Under the pieces are notes generated by a model, which worked only from the letters and a program-made list of their open reading frames with translations, searched no databases and was not told where the DNA came from. A program made the translations under genes and the position numbers. From the NCBI RefSeq assembly GCF_016909015.1, contig NZ_JAFBFA010000046.1, positions 1-35,388 on the forward strand: a stretch of 35,388 nucleotides of DNA. The letters run 5' to 3'. This stretch comes from Gracilibacillus alcaliphilus (GTDB taxonomy: Bacteria > Bacillota > Bacilli > Bacillales > Amphibacillaceae). Positions within the stretch are counted from its first letter, which is position 1, and each line of letters starts with the position of its first letter. Of the stretch, positions 14,580-23,381 are shown in pieces.

Positions 14580-15272
14580 TCACTCTGGAAATAATATAAC
14601 AGGCGAATATGGCGGCTGTGTCTTATCGTTTAATTTGGCATAATAGAGGTAGAGATTTATCTCCCCGAATTGTTCAGTATATGGCATTTCTAGTGATTGA
14701 AAAATGGCTTCTTCTGCTATAACAGCAACACACACATTATAGCCCTGATCATCTGATGCAAAAAAATCATCCACTGCTTGATCTTCTGTTAATGCCTGAT
14801 CTATTAATTTACACAAAGTCGTTAGAGCCTGTTTGTTACCTATGATAAAGACCTCATGATGATGTGTATAAGAGGCATACATTTGGAGATAGTTATTATC
14901 AGCCCATGAGGTATTATGTTGTTTATCTACTGACTTATATCTATTCTCAAATAACGTCCCTGGTGAATATGGTGCTGAGGGATCATTTTGTATATTAATA
15001 AAATGAAATTGTTGATTGGCCTCCCCAAATTGGTTGGTGTAAGGCATCTCTAATGAACGAAAAATCATTTGGTTCTTTACGACACCAACATATACATCAT
15101 ATCCCTCATTATCAGATGGAAAGAAACCCTTGTTTGCTGTATCTTTTCTTAAAGCTTGATCTATTAACCTGCAAAGATCAGTCAACGCTTGTCTATTACC
15201 TATTATAAATGATGGATGCTGCGGAGCATGTGGCGCATATACGTGTAAATAGCTATAAGAATCCCAGTCCAT
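14580..15272 (-). CDS. Unknown protein made of two copies of one domain
   Basis: This 230-aa soluble protein consists of two repeats in gap-free register at a period of exactly 120 residues (8-109 and 128-229). Both contain FIIGN-(R/K)-QAL, then LC-(R/K)-LIDQAL, FF-x-SD, EGY or QGY, (F)-x-SLEMPYT-x-QFGE and PYSP. Between residues 21-60 and 141-180, 26 of 40 positions match. No signal peptide or membrane segment is present. AAAGGAGG lies six bases before the ATG. Similar single-domain proteins with IIGNK/..IDxAL..PYT motifs exist in Paenibacillus and Bacillus to my recollection, without known function; an immunity-type role is possible but not shown. It is monocistronic. Confidence 0.8.
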   Translation of the reverse strand: MDWDSYSYLHVYAPHAPQHPSFIIGNRQALTDLCRLIDQALRKDTANKGFFPSDNEGYDVYVGVVKNQMIFRSLEMPYTNQFGEANQQFHFINIQNDPSAPYSPGTLFENRYKSVDKQHNTSWADNNYLQMYASYTHHHEVFIIGNKQALTTLCKLIDQALTEDQAVDDFFASDDQGYNVCVAVIAEEAIFQSLEMPYTEQFGEINLYLYYAKLNDKTQPPYSPVILFPE

Positions 15273-15332
15273 CCTTCTCCTCCTTTACACACAGTTACCC
15301 TCATTATCTATAATTTAAAATAGAATAGCAAT

Positions 15333-15370
15333 GAAAAAAGGGAGATCTGCTTTCTGTAAATCTACCTTTT
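15333..15370 (-). terminator. Terminator after the ABC/DUF4064 operon
   Basis: On the minus strand AAAAGG-T-AGAT pairs with ATCT-C-CCTTTT (one mismatch), ending in a T run. It lies 11 bases after the ATPase stop. Confidence 0.75.
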
Positions 15371-15381
15371 CTGACTAGATA

Positions 15382-16293
15382 TCATTCTAATTGAAGGAAA
15401 ATCTCTTCCAATGACGGCTCATCTACTTCTAGACGAAACACATCAATATCATGCTGAACAAACCACTTATTCACTTGTGGAATCCGCCCATTAGCGGACA
15501 CCACAATTTCGGAGTTCGTCTCGTCTATTTCTAACTTATCAGTTAGTTCACACAAACCAGTTTTTAGTTGCTGTTGTTCCTCCTCTGTAATCATACGATG
15601 CTGGATATGAATAATAATCTCCTGTGAAAATTGGTCACGTAATTGTTTCATATTTCCTTGCTTTTGAATAACTCCCTGATTCATGATGGCAATTTCGTCA
15701 CACAGTTTCTCCACTTCATTTAAATTATGCGATGTAAGAAAAATAGTCGTTCCTTTTGCAGCAATCTCATCAATAATTGAGTGAATATTTAAGACAGCAT
15801 TGGCATCGACGCCTGATGTCGGCTCATCTAGAAACAGAATTTCCGGCTGATTAATTAGTGCTTGAGCAATGCCTAATTTCTTTTTCATCCCGAAAGAAAA
15901 GTTTTTCGCTTTTACATGAATGGCATCTTCCAATCCAACTCGCTCCAGAATGGCTATTAACTCTTGTTTAGAAAACGGCACATGTAATAGCTTACTAAAG
16001 TATTTTAAATGATCCAAGGCAGTAAAATCATCATAAAAGGTAGAGTAATCCGGCAAAACTCCGATTGCCTGTTGAATGTCTTTTAATTTGCCAGCTGGAT
16101 GTCCAAGAATCTCAAATGAACCAGATGTCGGATGAATCAAGCCTGTAATCATATTAATAAACGTCGACTTGCCGGCACCGTTTTTTCCGAGAAAGCCGAA
16201 AATAGTACCTTTTTTCACGCTTAAATTAATATGATCAACTACCGTTTTATTGCCATATGTTTTGGTTAAGTTATAGGTTTGCATGGCTTCCAT
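15382..16293 (-). CDS. ABC transporter ATP-binding protein (ABC-2 export type)
   Basis: The 303-aa ATPase has Walker A GKNGAGKST (36-44), a modified signature NFSFGMKKKLGIA instead of LSGGQ, Walker B ILFLDEPTSG and the switch His in LTSHNLNEVEKLCDE. The 80-residue C-terminal extension is typical of BcrA/NatA-type exporters. It pairs with the permease encoded upstream, with which it shares a TAATG stop-start overlap. With the DUF4064 protein it forms a three-gene operon divergent from an OmpR-type two-component system, which suggests regulated export of, or protection from, a membrane-active compound. The substrate is unknown. Confidence 0.9.
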   Translation of the reverse strand: MEAMQTYNLTKTYGNKTVVDHINLSVKKGTIFGFLGKNGAGKSTFINMITGLIHPTSGSFEILGHPAGKLKDIQQAIGVLPDYSTFYDDFTALDHLKYFSKLLHVPFSKQELIAILERVGLEDAIHVKAKNFSFGMKKKLGIAQALINQPEILFLDEPTSGVDANAVLNIHSIIDEIAAKGTTIFLTSHNLNEVEKLCDEIAIMNQGVIQKQGNMKQLRDQFSQEIIIHIQHRMITEEEQQQLKTGLCELTDKLEIDETNSEIVVSANGRIPQVNKWFVQHDIDVFRLEVDEPSLEEIFLQLE

Positions 16294-16985
16294 TATAAAT
16301 CCCTCTTTCTAAAAATAAGTAAGCTGCCTAAAATAAAGATAATTGGAAAGATAACAACCAGATAGGCATAGTAGCTGTCATCCCCTTGTGTGTAATAAAA
16401 ATAAGGAGTCAAGTAACCTACGATTTTGATAAACCAGTTGTCTGTTCCTGTACTCCATAAGCCTAAAATCGGCAAGGCAATCGAAAGCGTAATTCCTAAA
16501 AACATCGTTAACGCTGGCTTTGTTATCGATGTAGAAAGAAACAGGGTCCAGCCAATAAAATAAGAAACAAAAATAATGGCTTGCAGCAAATCCAAGATCG
16601 CAAATGATTTAGAAAATGGTACAATCAATAATAGAGCGACTGTTAAGCAGATACTCCAAAATAAAAAGTGTCCAATAAATTTCCCAAAAATAATTCTATT
16701 TCTGGTTGTCTTGGTCGCCAAAAATCGAATCGTTCGATCGGCTATTTCCTTATTAACCACATTATGGGCTATACTTGTCACAAATAAGGGTGAGGCCAGG
16801 ATTAGCAGAAGCATTAATCCCATCGCATAGGCATCCTGTCCAAGTCCCAACTCCTGCAGCTGTTCTTCAAATTGGCGCACCAACCGTGCCGCTCCTACTG
16901 TCACTCCAAATAGAACAATAATAATCAAAATCGAACGAATACTGGTAAATAAACTTCTAAACTCTCGGAAAGCTATCGTAAACAT
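16293..16985 (-). CDS. ABC-2 type transporter permease
   Basis: The 230-aa membrane protein has six predicted helices and ABC-2 features: N-terminal FREFRSLFTSIRS, then the coupling segment NKEIADRTIRFLATKTTRN and a C-terminal basic end (FRKRDL). It forms the channel half of the exporter with the ATPase encoded next. It starts inside the 3' end of the DUF4064 gene (29-bp overlap), so translation of the three genes is coupled. Confidence 0.87.
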   Translation of the reverse strand: MFTIAFREFRSLFTSIRSILIIIVLFGVTVGAARLVRQFEEQLQELGLGQDAYAMGLMLLLILASPLFVTSIAHNVVNKEIADRTIRFLATKTTRNRIIFGKFIGHFLFWSICLTVALLLIVPFSKSFAILDLLQAIIFVSYFIGWTLFLSTSITKPALTMFLGITLSIALPILGLWSTGTDNWFIKIVGYLTPYFYYTQGDDSYYAYLVVIFPIIFILGSLLIFRKRDL

Positions 16986-17391
16986 GATCTATATCTCCTT
17001 TTTCCTTCATAGTTTGCAATGATTGCTGTCGCATAAGTGTCCGAATTCCGGCGAGCAGATAGGCAACACTGCCAAATATACCCAAACCTAAGGTAGATAA
17101 GCTACTTACGATCGCTATAATAATCAAGAGCCTTCCGCCTGTTTCAGCCTTGTCTTGTTCTCTTAGCAGTATCACTGCAACAAACCCTGCTAATCCACAA
17201 ATAAATGAAATAACGATTAAATACAACACGCTATTACCTAACCAATGAATAATTTGGTTGATGCTTTCTCCTGCGGGCAGTATAGTTTCTATTTCTGAAT
17301 CCCCATATACATTTCCAAATAATCCAACAAGTAATAGGCCAAATAACACCACCCCAGTCATCGACACAGCCATTTCTCCTGTGAATTTCAT
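16957..17391 (-). CDS. DUF4064-like membrane protein
   Basis: The 144-aa protein has an N-terminal membrane helix (residues 8-27), an outside loop of about 25 residues, and two or three more helices ending in a short basic tail. The arrangement and the start MKFTGEMAVSMTGVVLFGLL fit the DUF4064 family. The ATG at 17391 (GGGGAAG five bases upstream) is preferred over a TTG one codon earlier. It is the first gene of the operon with the ABC-2 exporter, so it may be an accessory or sensing subunit; that is inference. The 178 bp shared with the divergent regulator gene must hold both promoters, but no clear -35/-10 pair stood out. Confidence 0.7.
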   Translation of the reverse strand: MKFTGEMAVSMTGVVLFGLLLVGLFGNVYGDSEIETILPAGESINQIIHWLGNSVLYLIVISFICGLAGFVAVILLREQDKAETGGRLLIIIAIVSSLSTLGLGIFGSVAYLLAGIRTLMRQQSLQTMKEKGDIDHVYDSFPRV

Positions 17392-17569
17392 CAAGTCTTC
17401 CCCTCTCCTACCCTGCGTTCAGGTTTCTATCAACAATTGCTAAATCAAGTGTACAAAACGAACGTGTCTGTAACTTAAACAAAACTTGAATAGATAATTA
17501 AAATTCCTATGATTTGTTCAACTGTTCGTAAACTTGCTGTGTTACGATTACTAAGAGAGGTGGAACGAG

Positions 17570-18274
17570 ATGGAAAACAACACAAACATTTTGATAGTTG
17601 ACGATGAAAAAGCAATCGTCAGTATGCTGGAATTAATGCTAAAAAAAGAGGGATTTCAACATATATATAAAGCATATACAGGGACAGAGGCACTGCAGAT
17701 TTTGCAAGCTCATCAAATAGAAATTATTATTCTTGATGTGATGCTCCCAGATGGAAGCGGGTTTGATTTTTGTCCAAAAATAAGAGATATGTCCAATGCC
17801 TATATTCTTTTTCTAACGGCAAAGGTATCAGACTTAGATGTTTTAACCGGTTTTGCAACAGGCGGTGATGACTATGTGACGAAGCCATTTAATCCTTTGG
17901 AGGTGGCTGCTAGAATCAAAGCGTATCTGAGAAGAAATAACACTGCCGCATCATCAATCTTGGAAAGACCTAACTATTATGATTTCGGCCGTTTTATTGT
18001 CGATGAACAGGCAGGGACATTAACCGTAGATGGCAAGCCCATACCTTGCCCGACACAAGTCTATTTATTACTGGTCTATTTCTGTAAACGTCCCAATATA
18101 GTCTTCTCCAAATCAGATCTGCTTGAAGCAGTCTGGGGATTTGACCATTATGTGGATGATAATACAGTCTCTGTACATATCAGAAGAATAAGGGAACGTA
18201 TTGAAAAAGATCCTAGTAATCCTGTCTATTTGCAGACAGTACGAGGGCTGGGCTACAAATTGGTGAAGGGATAA
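17570..18274 (+). CDS. OmpR-family response regulator
   Basis: The 234-aa regulator has a receiver domain with acidic D11/D12, phosphoacceptor D56 (IIILDVMLPD), the conserved Thr in LFLTAK and Lys in YVTKPF, followed by a winged-helix DNA-binding domain (about 135-232; DNTVSVHIRRIRERIEKDP, TVRGLGYKL). Binding site AGAGGTGG lies six bases before the ATG. It is followed six bases later by its kinase gene. Divergent position suggests that it controls the ABC/DUF4064 operon. Confidence 0.93.
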   Translation: MENNTNILIVDDEKAIVSMLELMLKKEGFQHIYKAYTGTEALQILQAHQIEIIILDVMLPDGSGFDFCPKIRDMSNAYILFLTAKVSDLDVLTGFATGGDDYVTKPFNPLEVAARIKAYLRRNNTAASSILERPNYYDFGRFIVDEQAGTLTVDGKPIPCPTQVYLLLVYFCKRPNIVFSKSDLLEAVWGFDHYVDDNTVSVHIRRIRERIEKDPSNPVYLQTVRGLGYKLVKG

Positions 18275-18280
18275 GAAGTG

Positions 18281-20008
18281 ATGAACAAGCTAAGACGACG
18301 TTTATTTCTGAATTTTTCTATACAGTTTATTTTTATTGCCGTATCCATGACCTTGATCATTTTGATTGTCACTTTAATCGCTATGATTTGGGTCTTTCAA
18401 AATGAACAAAGCGAAGATTACTATCAGGCTATACTGGAACATATTGCCCTTAATGCGGGAGGGAACTCCATCTACGAATTGAAATTTACAGAAGACTGGG
18501 GAGATGAACTTTCCGATGATATCTGGATTCAAGTGATTGATGAAGAAGGAAAGGTGATCGGCTCGCAAAATACACCTAATGAACTGCCGACAAGCTACAG
18601 TATGATCGATTTGCTGCAAATCAACGAAACCAAACAATACAATACCTATTCACTAAATGTTTATTTAGAGACATTCTATGAGGAAAATTATTTGTTTGTA
18701 CTTGGTTATGAAGATCAGGGACAATTGTTGATGTCAGAGTTAGTGGAGCACTACAATACCAATGGACAGATTGATCCTTCCGCCATAACAGAAGTGGAAG
18801 CAGCATTACAGCAAGCAGGCGGGACACTGGAAATATATAATGACCAATCTGAATTAGTGCAACAGCTGGGTGAAATGGAACATGAGGAACAACCATTAAG
18901 CATATTTTCCAGGGACAAATCACCAGATCTCTTTACGATGAATCAATATATGTTTTCCGATCCGCAAACCAATAGTCTCTGGCTGCTGTATACTCCTAAT
19001 CAACATAAACAAGAACTGCCGTTACATTCATTTAGACAAATGGTGTTAGGATTTGCTGTCATCGGAGTGGTTGTACTTATTTTCACGATTATGATTGCGA
19101 TTTGGCATGGTTTTCGTTATGGCAAGCCTCTGTTTATCTTTGCAAACTGGCTGGGACGAATGGGAGATGGGCCTTACGAAGAAGTGCTGACCGCCCGAGA
19201 AAAGAAACAAGTGTATCGAAAGAATGGTAAAATAAAGCGCCGATACCGACTTTACCAAGAAGTATTCCAAGCCTTCTATGATATGGCTGAGAAATTGAAT
19301 GTTTCCCGGAAAGAAAGAGAAAAGTTAGAAAAAACAAGAGAAGAATGGATGGCTGGTATATCTCACGACCTCCGTACCCCACTCACTAGCATGGAAGGTT
19401 ATGGAAGATTATTAGCAAGCGGTGAATATGACTGGTCCAAGCAAGAACTAAAGGAAATCGGACAAACGATTCATGAAAAAAGTGAGTATATGGTGCATTT
19501 AATTGAAGACTTTACACTTAGCTTTCAGTTAAAAAATGATGCTGCATTGGCTTCCTTTGAATTAGCAGATATAAATGCATTTATGAAACGAATTTTGGGT
19601 AAATTCACTTCTGACCTTACCTTTAAGGAATATTCTGTCACTTTTCATCCCTTGGCGGAGCCGGAAGAAATGACCTTAAATGAACGGTTATTTGAAAGGA
19701 TGGTAGACAACTTGATCTATAATGCCTTGAAACATAACCCGCCCGGTACCGTGATTACGGTTGAACTTAAAAAGGAAGATGGGATAAAGGTTGTTATTAC
19801 CGATAACGGTCAGGGAATGGACGAAGAAACAAAAGAACATCTCTTTCATCGCTATTATCGTGGTACCAATACAGAAGAACGGGAAGAAGGAACAGGCCTT
19901 GGCATGAGTATTGCCCTGCAAATTGCCAAGTTACATCAAGGCTCGATTTCCGTAGAATCCGAACTAGGACAAGGAACAACGATTACTGTGCATTTTCCAG
20001 CTGATTAG
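18281..20008 (+). CDS. Sensor histidine kinase, membrane-bound, large outside domain
   Basis: The 575-aa kinase has a first membrane helix near residues 13-38, an extracytoplasmic domain of about 210 residues, a second helix near 250-273, a HAMP-like linker, then HisKA with SHDLRTPLTSMEGYG (phospho-His 362) and HATPase_c with N box NLIYNALKHNPPGT, DNGQGMDEE, and GTGLGMSIA. The outside domain is large for a peptide-antibiotic sensor of the BceS type, which has almost none, so it probably binds a ligand directly. A GTG one codon upstream is an alternative start. Partner regulator lies directly upstream. The target is probably the divergent ABC exporter operon. Confidence 0.92.
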   Translation: MNKLRRRLFLNFSIQFIFIAVSMTLIILIVTLIAMIWVFQNEQSEDYYQAILEHIALNAGGNSIYELKFTEDWGDELSDDIWIQVIDEEGKVIGSQNTPNELPTSYSMIDLLQINETKQYNTYSLNVYLETFYEENYLFVLGYEDQGQLLMSELVEHYNTNGQIDPSAITEVEAALQQAGGTLEIYNDQSELVQQLGEMEHEEQPLSIFSRDKSPDLFTMNQYMFSDPQTNSLWLLYTPNQHKQELPLHSFRQMVLGFAVIGVVVLIFTIMIAIWHGFRYGKPLFIFANWLGRMGDGPYEEVLTAREKKQVYRKNGKIKRRYRLYQEVFQAFYDMAEKLNVSRKEREKLEKTREEWMAGISHDLRTPLTSMEGYGRLLASGEYDWSKQELKEIGQTIHEKSEYMVHLIEDFTLSFQLKNDAALASFELADINAFMKRILGKFTSDLTFKEYSVTFHPLAEPEEMTLNERLFERMVDNLIYNALKHNPPGTVITVELKKEDGIKVVITDNGQGMDEETKEHLFHRYYRGTNTEEREEGTGLGMSIALQIAKLHQGSISVESELGQGTTITVHFPAD

Positions 20009-20113
20009 ACATAAGGAATAAGGAAAAAGAGCCTATCTTGGCAAAACGGGCTTTATAAGAAGGTGGCCTTCTTCATCTTCACACAATGAAACATGGCTTA
20101 CTAACGTCTCGCT

Positions 20114-20152
20114 AAACAGATGCTACTGTTTCCAACAGTGGCATCTGTTTTT
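20114..20152 (+). terminator. Strong terminator after the OmpR-type two-component operon
   Basis: AACAGATGC-T-ACTGTT pairs with AACAGT-G-GCATCTGTT in a 16-bp stem (one T-G wobble) with a TCC loop, followed by more T. It lies about 105 bases after the kinase stop; the bases between hold nothing recognisable. Confidence 0.85.
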
Positions 20153-20184
20153 CATTAGTTGTCCTCTGAACAGTAATTTGATAC

Positions 20185-20439
20185 GATAAAGCGAGACTCC
20201 TATCAGTGAGCGGTTTTCTCGCTGATAGGTAGCGAGACTTATCGGGGTGATAGCGTCCGTTTTCACCTGCTCCAACCTTTTTTGAAGTCATCCCAATTCT
20301 CACATGCGGGGAATTACGGACGCTTCCTCCGGGATAAAGCGAGACTTATCCAGGGAGCGGCATCCGTTTTCCCCCGCTTAAACTTTTTTAAAATTCCCCA
20401 TTTTAAAAGTGGAGGCTTGTGGGTAATTGCATTGGGATA
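20185..20439 (+). repeat. Dispersed hairpin repeat, copy R4, about one and a half units
   Basis: First unit: GATAAAGCGAGACT, hairpin CTATCAGTGAG-CGGTTTT-CTCGCTGATAG, core TAGCGAGACTTATCGGGGTG and TAGCGTCCGTTTTC, then GAATTACGGACGCTTCCTCC. A second unit without the hairpin starts at about 20333 (GGGATAAAGCGAGACTTATC) and ends with GGGTAATTGCATTGGGATAA. With the terminator before it, this explains most of the 460-bp gap between the two kinase genes. Confidence 0.8.
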
Positions 20440-20467
20440 AATGCAGTCAAAGGAGAGAAAAGTACAA

Positions 20468-21604
20468 ATGAAATTATATTGGATATGGTTGTTTTTTCAT
20501 ATGATCGTTTGGCTGTTTGCTTTTATCTATGCAGATGAAAGTCTTAGTAATATACCCGGGCGATTATTTGGATTTTTCCTGTTTCTTTTACTCATTTTTA
20601 TTCTGCCGCTCTTCAAACAGCAGCCAGTAGTTACTGCAATAATACTCACGCTCAATACCTGTCTTGCCGCTATTATCTTATTACCAGAACCGCATACAGT
20701 ATGGAATCCTTTCTTGTTATTTATTTTATCGCTCTTGATAGCGGAAGCCTTTCTTAAATTATCTTATTGTTTAGCTGCAATCGTCAGTGGAACAGCATTA
20801 ATTGGAATGAATTTCACCCTTTTTTACACTACTGCGTCTTTCATGATCATCAGTTTTGTTTTTATTTATTTCATTTTGCTCCATGCTGGCATATTTTTAT
20901 TTAAACAAAATCATGATGACAAGGAAGATCTTTTCTCCAGATATGATGCTCTTCTCAGTGAATTTCGTCAGTTAAAAAGACAGATTGCTTCCGAGGAAGA
21001 AATCGCTCGGCAAGAAGAACGGCATATAATCGGGCATGAAATTCATGACTCGGTTGGACACAAACTAACTGCCCTGCTCATGCAATTGGAAGCCTTTCGT
21101 CTCCAGGCAGATGAACAACACCAAGATCGTGTACAGTCGCTCAAGGATTTGGCTCAAGAAAGTCTACATGAAACGAGACGTGCCGTCAAAGAATTGAAGA
21201 ATACCAATCATAGCGGTTTACAAGGGGTACTCCGTCTTATTCGCCGGTTAGAAACCGAAAGCTTTATTCGCACGAGCTTTTCTGTAAAGCATGGAGCCTT
21301 TGCCATACCGCTTAGCGGGGAGCAATCATTTGTTATTTTTCGTTCCGTTCAAGAGGCGTTAACAAATATAATGAAGCATAGTAAGGCACGGGAAGCTGCT
21401 ATTTCTTTCGAAGCCCCAGGGGGCAGCATCTTTCGCTTTGAAATCAGTAACCCCGTTCAGAATAACAACCGATTTCGGGAAGGCTTCGGACTTTCTGAAA
21501 TGAGAAAAAGGATAGAGAAGATTGGCGGAGAATTGGATGTAAGTAAGACAGGTGAACAATTTATTGTTCGTGGTACAATAAAGCTAGACTTATCGGGAAA
21601 TTAG
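20468..21604 (+). CDS. NarL-type sensor histidine kinase (LnrJ/YfiJ-like)
   Basis: The 378-aa kinase has about five N-terminal membrane helices (to about residue 145) without a large outside domain, a coiled-coil linker, a HisKA_3 domain with EIHDSVGHKL (phospho-His 193), and a short HATPase_c domain (SVQEALTNIMKHSKA, then GFGLSEMRKRIE). Start at 20468 follows AAAGGAGAG; the ATG at 20441 gives nine more residues but a poor binding site. Order kinase, regulator, ATPase, permease, permease equals that of lnrJKLMN in B. subtilis, where LnrJ senses linearmycin-type polyenes through its membrane part. Confidence 0.9.
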   Translation: MKLYWIWLFFHMIVWLFAFIYADESLSNIPGRLFGFFLFLLLIFILPLFKQQPVVTAIILTLNTCLAAIILLPEPHTVWNPFLLFILSLLIAEAFLKLSYCLAAIVSGTALIGMNFTLFYTTASFMIISFVFIYFILLHAGIFLFKQNHDDKEDLFSRYDALLSEFRQLKRQIASEEEIARQEERHIIGHEIHDSVGHKLTALLMQLEAFRLQADEQHQDRVQSLKDLAQESLHETRRAVKELKNTNHSGLQGVLRLIRRLETESFIRTSFSVKHGAFAIPLSGEQSFVIFRSVQEALTNIMKHSKAREAAISFEAPGGSIFRFEISNPVQNNNRFREGFGLSEMRKRIEKIGGELDVSKTGEQFIVRGTIKLDLSGN

Positions 21605-21606
21605 CG

Positions 21607-21638
21607 CCGATTACTTGCAAAGTTCCGCCAGTAATCGG
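21607..21638 (+). other. Intercistronic hairpin between kinase and regulator genes
   Basis: CCGATTACT and AGTAATCGG form a perfect 9-bp stem with a 14-base loop, three bases after the kinase stop and just before the regulator's AGGAGG. No T run follows, so it is more likely an mRNA stability or translation element than a terminator. Confidence 0.5.
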
Positions 21639-21666
21639 ATTCAATTAATTATAGGAGGTGGAATTG

Positions 21667-22299
21667 ATGATACGGGTGCTGTTAGCTGAAGATCAGGTGA
21701 TGGTAAGACAAGGACTAAAAATGATGATAGAGACAGATGAAGAAATAAAAGTCACCGGTGAGGCCGGCAATGGACAAGAAGCAACTGACCTCTGTGTAAA
21801 ACAAGCATTCGATATCGCTATATTAGATATTCGTATGCCGGTCATGGATGGTATTGAGGCGGCCAAAGCCATTCAATCTCGTTGGAAACAAACAAAAATA
21901 TTAATGCTGACTACCTTTGATCATAATGAATATGTGTTAGAATCCCTTAAGATTGGCGTGAATGGATATATCTTAAAAAATGCTGATACAGAATCACTGA
22001 TTCGCTCGATCCGCAGTGCACTCAAAGGCGGCCTGACAGTTGAGGATCAAGTTGCCGCCAAGGTTATGCCCCTGCTCCTTCACCAACCAACCGAGAACCC
22101 GCCCGATCCCTCTTTGACACCTCGAGAACGAGCCATTTTAGTTTGCATTGGCGAAGGGCTTAGCAATCGAGAAACAGCAGCACGTTTAGGACTTTCTGTC
22201 GGCACGGTAAAAAATAATACAAGTCAGCTTTTACAAAAATTAGACTTACGGGACCGAACTCAATTAGCTATCTACGCCATTCGCCATCATTTAGTTTAG
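21667..22299 (+). CDS. NarL/LuxR-family response regulator (LnrK/YfiK-like)
   Basis: The 210-aa regulator has a receiver domain (E8/D9, phosphoacceptor D54 in AILDIRMPVMDG, Thr in LMLTTFD, Lys in YILKNAD) and a LuxR-type helix-turn-helix (LTPRERAILVCIGEGLSNRE..LSVGTVKNNTSQLLQKL). The ATG at 21667 lies eight bases after AGGAGG; a GTG three codons earlier falls in the binding site itself. It is probably phosphorylated by the kinase encoded upstream and activates the ABC genes that follow. Confidence 0.92.
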   Translation: MIRVLLAEDQVMVRQGLKMMIETDEEIKVTGEAGNGQEATDLCVKQAFDIAILDIRMPVMDGIEAAKAIQSRWKQTKILMLTTFDHNEYVLESLKIGVNGYILKNADTESLIRSIRSALKGGLTVEDQVAAKVMPLLLHQPTENPPDPSLTPRERAILVCIGEGLSNRETAARLGLSVGTVKNNTSQLLQKLDLRDRTQLAIYAIRHHLV

Positions 22300-22361
22300 C
22301 CATTGAATAGACAGACAAAAGAAAAATGACCAAAGTCACTCCTATTATGGGGTGAAATGAC

Positions 22362-22390
22362 AAAAGACAGTAGCGGCACTGTCTTTTTTT
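22362..22390 (+). terminator. Terminator between regulator and ABC genes
   Basis: AAAAGACAGT-AGCGGC-ACTGTCTTTT with seven T. It separates the two-component genes from the ABC genes, so the latter need their own, probably regulator-dependent, promoter or read-through. A promoter between 22391 and 22420 would be very close to the start. Confidence 0.88.
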
Positions 22391-22430
22391 ATGTATATTC
22401 TAGCTAACCATACTATTTTGGGAGTGACAA

Positions 22431-23366
22431 ATGATGATTGAAACAGTAAAACTAACAAAAAGTTTCAAAGGAAAAAATGTTGTGGATGAAATAAATTTTT
22501 ATATTGATGAAGGGGAATCGGTTGGACTGCTTGGGCCAAACGGAGCGGGGAAATCAACTACGATCTCGGTCATTTCTTCCTTAATCAAACCATCAGCTGG
22601 TGATGTGAAATTATATGGAAAAAGTATCATCAAAAACCCAGCAGCCATCCGAAAAATACTTGGCATCGTTCCTCAGGAGATTGCTTTATATGAAGAGCTT
22701 TCCGCCTATGAAAATCTGAAATTTTTTGGTGAGATTTATAAGGTGAAACGTTCAGTCTTAGAAGAGCGTATTCAAGAAATCCTTGATATGGTTGGGTTAA
22801 GAGAGCGGCAAAAGGAATTGGTAAAAACTTTTTCCGGCGGGATGAAACGGCGAGTAAATATTGGAGCGGCGTTATTGCATCGACCTAAAATTATTATTTT
22901 GGATGAGCCGACAGTTGGTATTGACCCTCAATCACGTAATCATATTCTTGAAACCGTTCAGAAACTAAATAAAGAAAACGGCACAACGATTCTTTATACC
23001 AGTCATTATATGGAAGAAGTAGAACAGTTATGTAAACGCGTTTATATTATGGATCACGGAAAAATTGTTGCCTCTGGAAGCAAGACCGAATTGCTAAACA
23101 TTCTTTCCAGCGAGGATACCATCAAGATTCATCTAAACGAGACTTCAGATGACATCTTGAAAAAAATACAGCAAATTGAATCTGTTCGTCATGTCGATGA
23201 AACAGATGATGGGATACGGATTATTTCCAAAAAGGGCAATAATATCTTAAGTTCCCTTATCCATACAGTGGAAAGTCAAGGGGCAGAAATAACCAATTAC
23301 CAAATTGAAACGCCAAGTCTTGAGGATGTATTTCTTCACTTAACGGGTCGCACGTTAAGAGACTAA
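22431..23366 (+). CDS. ABC transporter ATP-binding protein (LnrL/YfiL-like)
   Basis: The 311-aa ATPase has Walker A GPNGAGKST (35-43), Q-loop IVPQEIALYEEL, signature FSGGMKRRVNIG, Walker B IIILDEPTVGIDP and switch His in YTSHYMEEVEQLC. The C-terminal 85 residues form the usual DUF4162-like extension of export ATPases. Length equals that of B. subtilis LnrL (about 311 aa). It powers the two permeases encoded directly downstream, predicted to remove a membrane-active antibiotic from the membrane. Two adjacent ATGs could start the protein; GGGAG precedes them. Confidence 0.92.
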   Translation: MMIETVKLTKSFKGKNVVDEINFYIDEGESVGLLGPNGAGKSTTISVISSLIKPSAGDVKLYGKSIIKNPAAIRKILGIVPQEIALYEELSAYENLKFFGEIYKVKRSVLEERIQEILDMVGLRERQKELVKTFSGGMKRRVNIGAALLHRPKIIILDEPTVGIDPQSRNHILETVQKLNKENGTTILYTSHYMEEVEQLCKRVYIMDHGKIVASGSKTELLNILSSEDTIKIHLNETSDDILKKIQQIESVRHVDETDDGIRIISKKGNNILSSLIHTVESQGAEITNYQIETPSLEDVFLHLTGRTLRD

Positions 23367-23381
23367 GAGGAGGATTGTAAC

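Noticed and set aside
21607..21638. Hairpin between LnrJ-like and LnrK-like genes as a terminator
   Set aside because: No T run follows and the regulator's binding site comes directly after; an intercistronic element is more likely.
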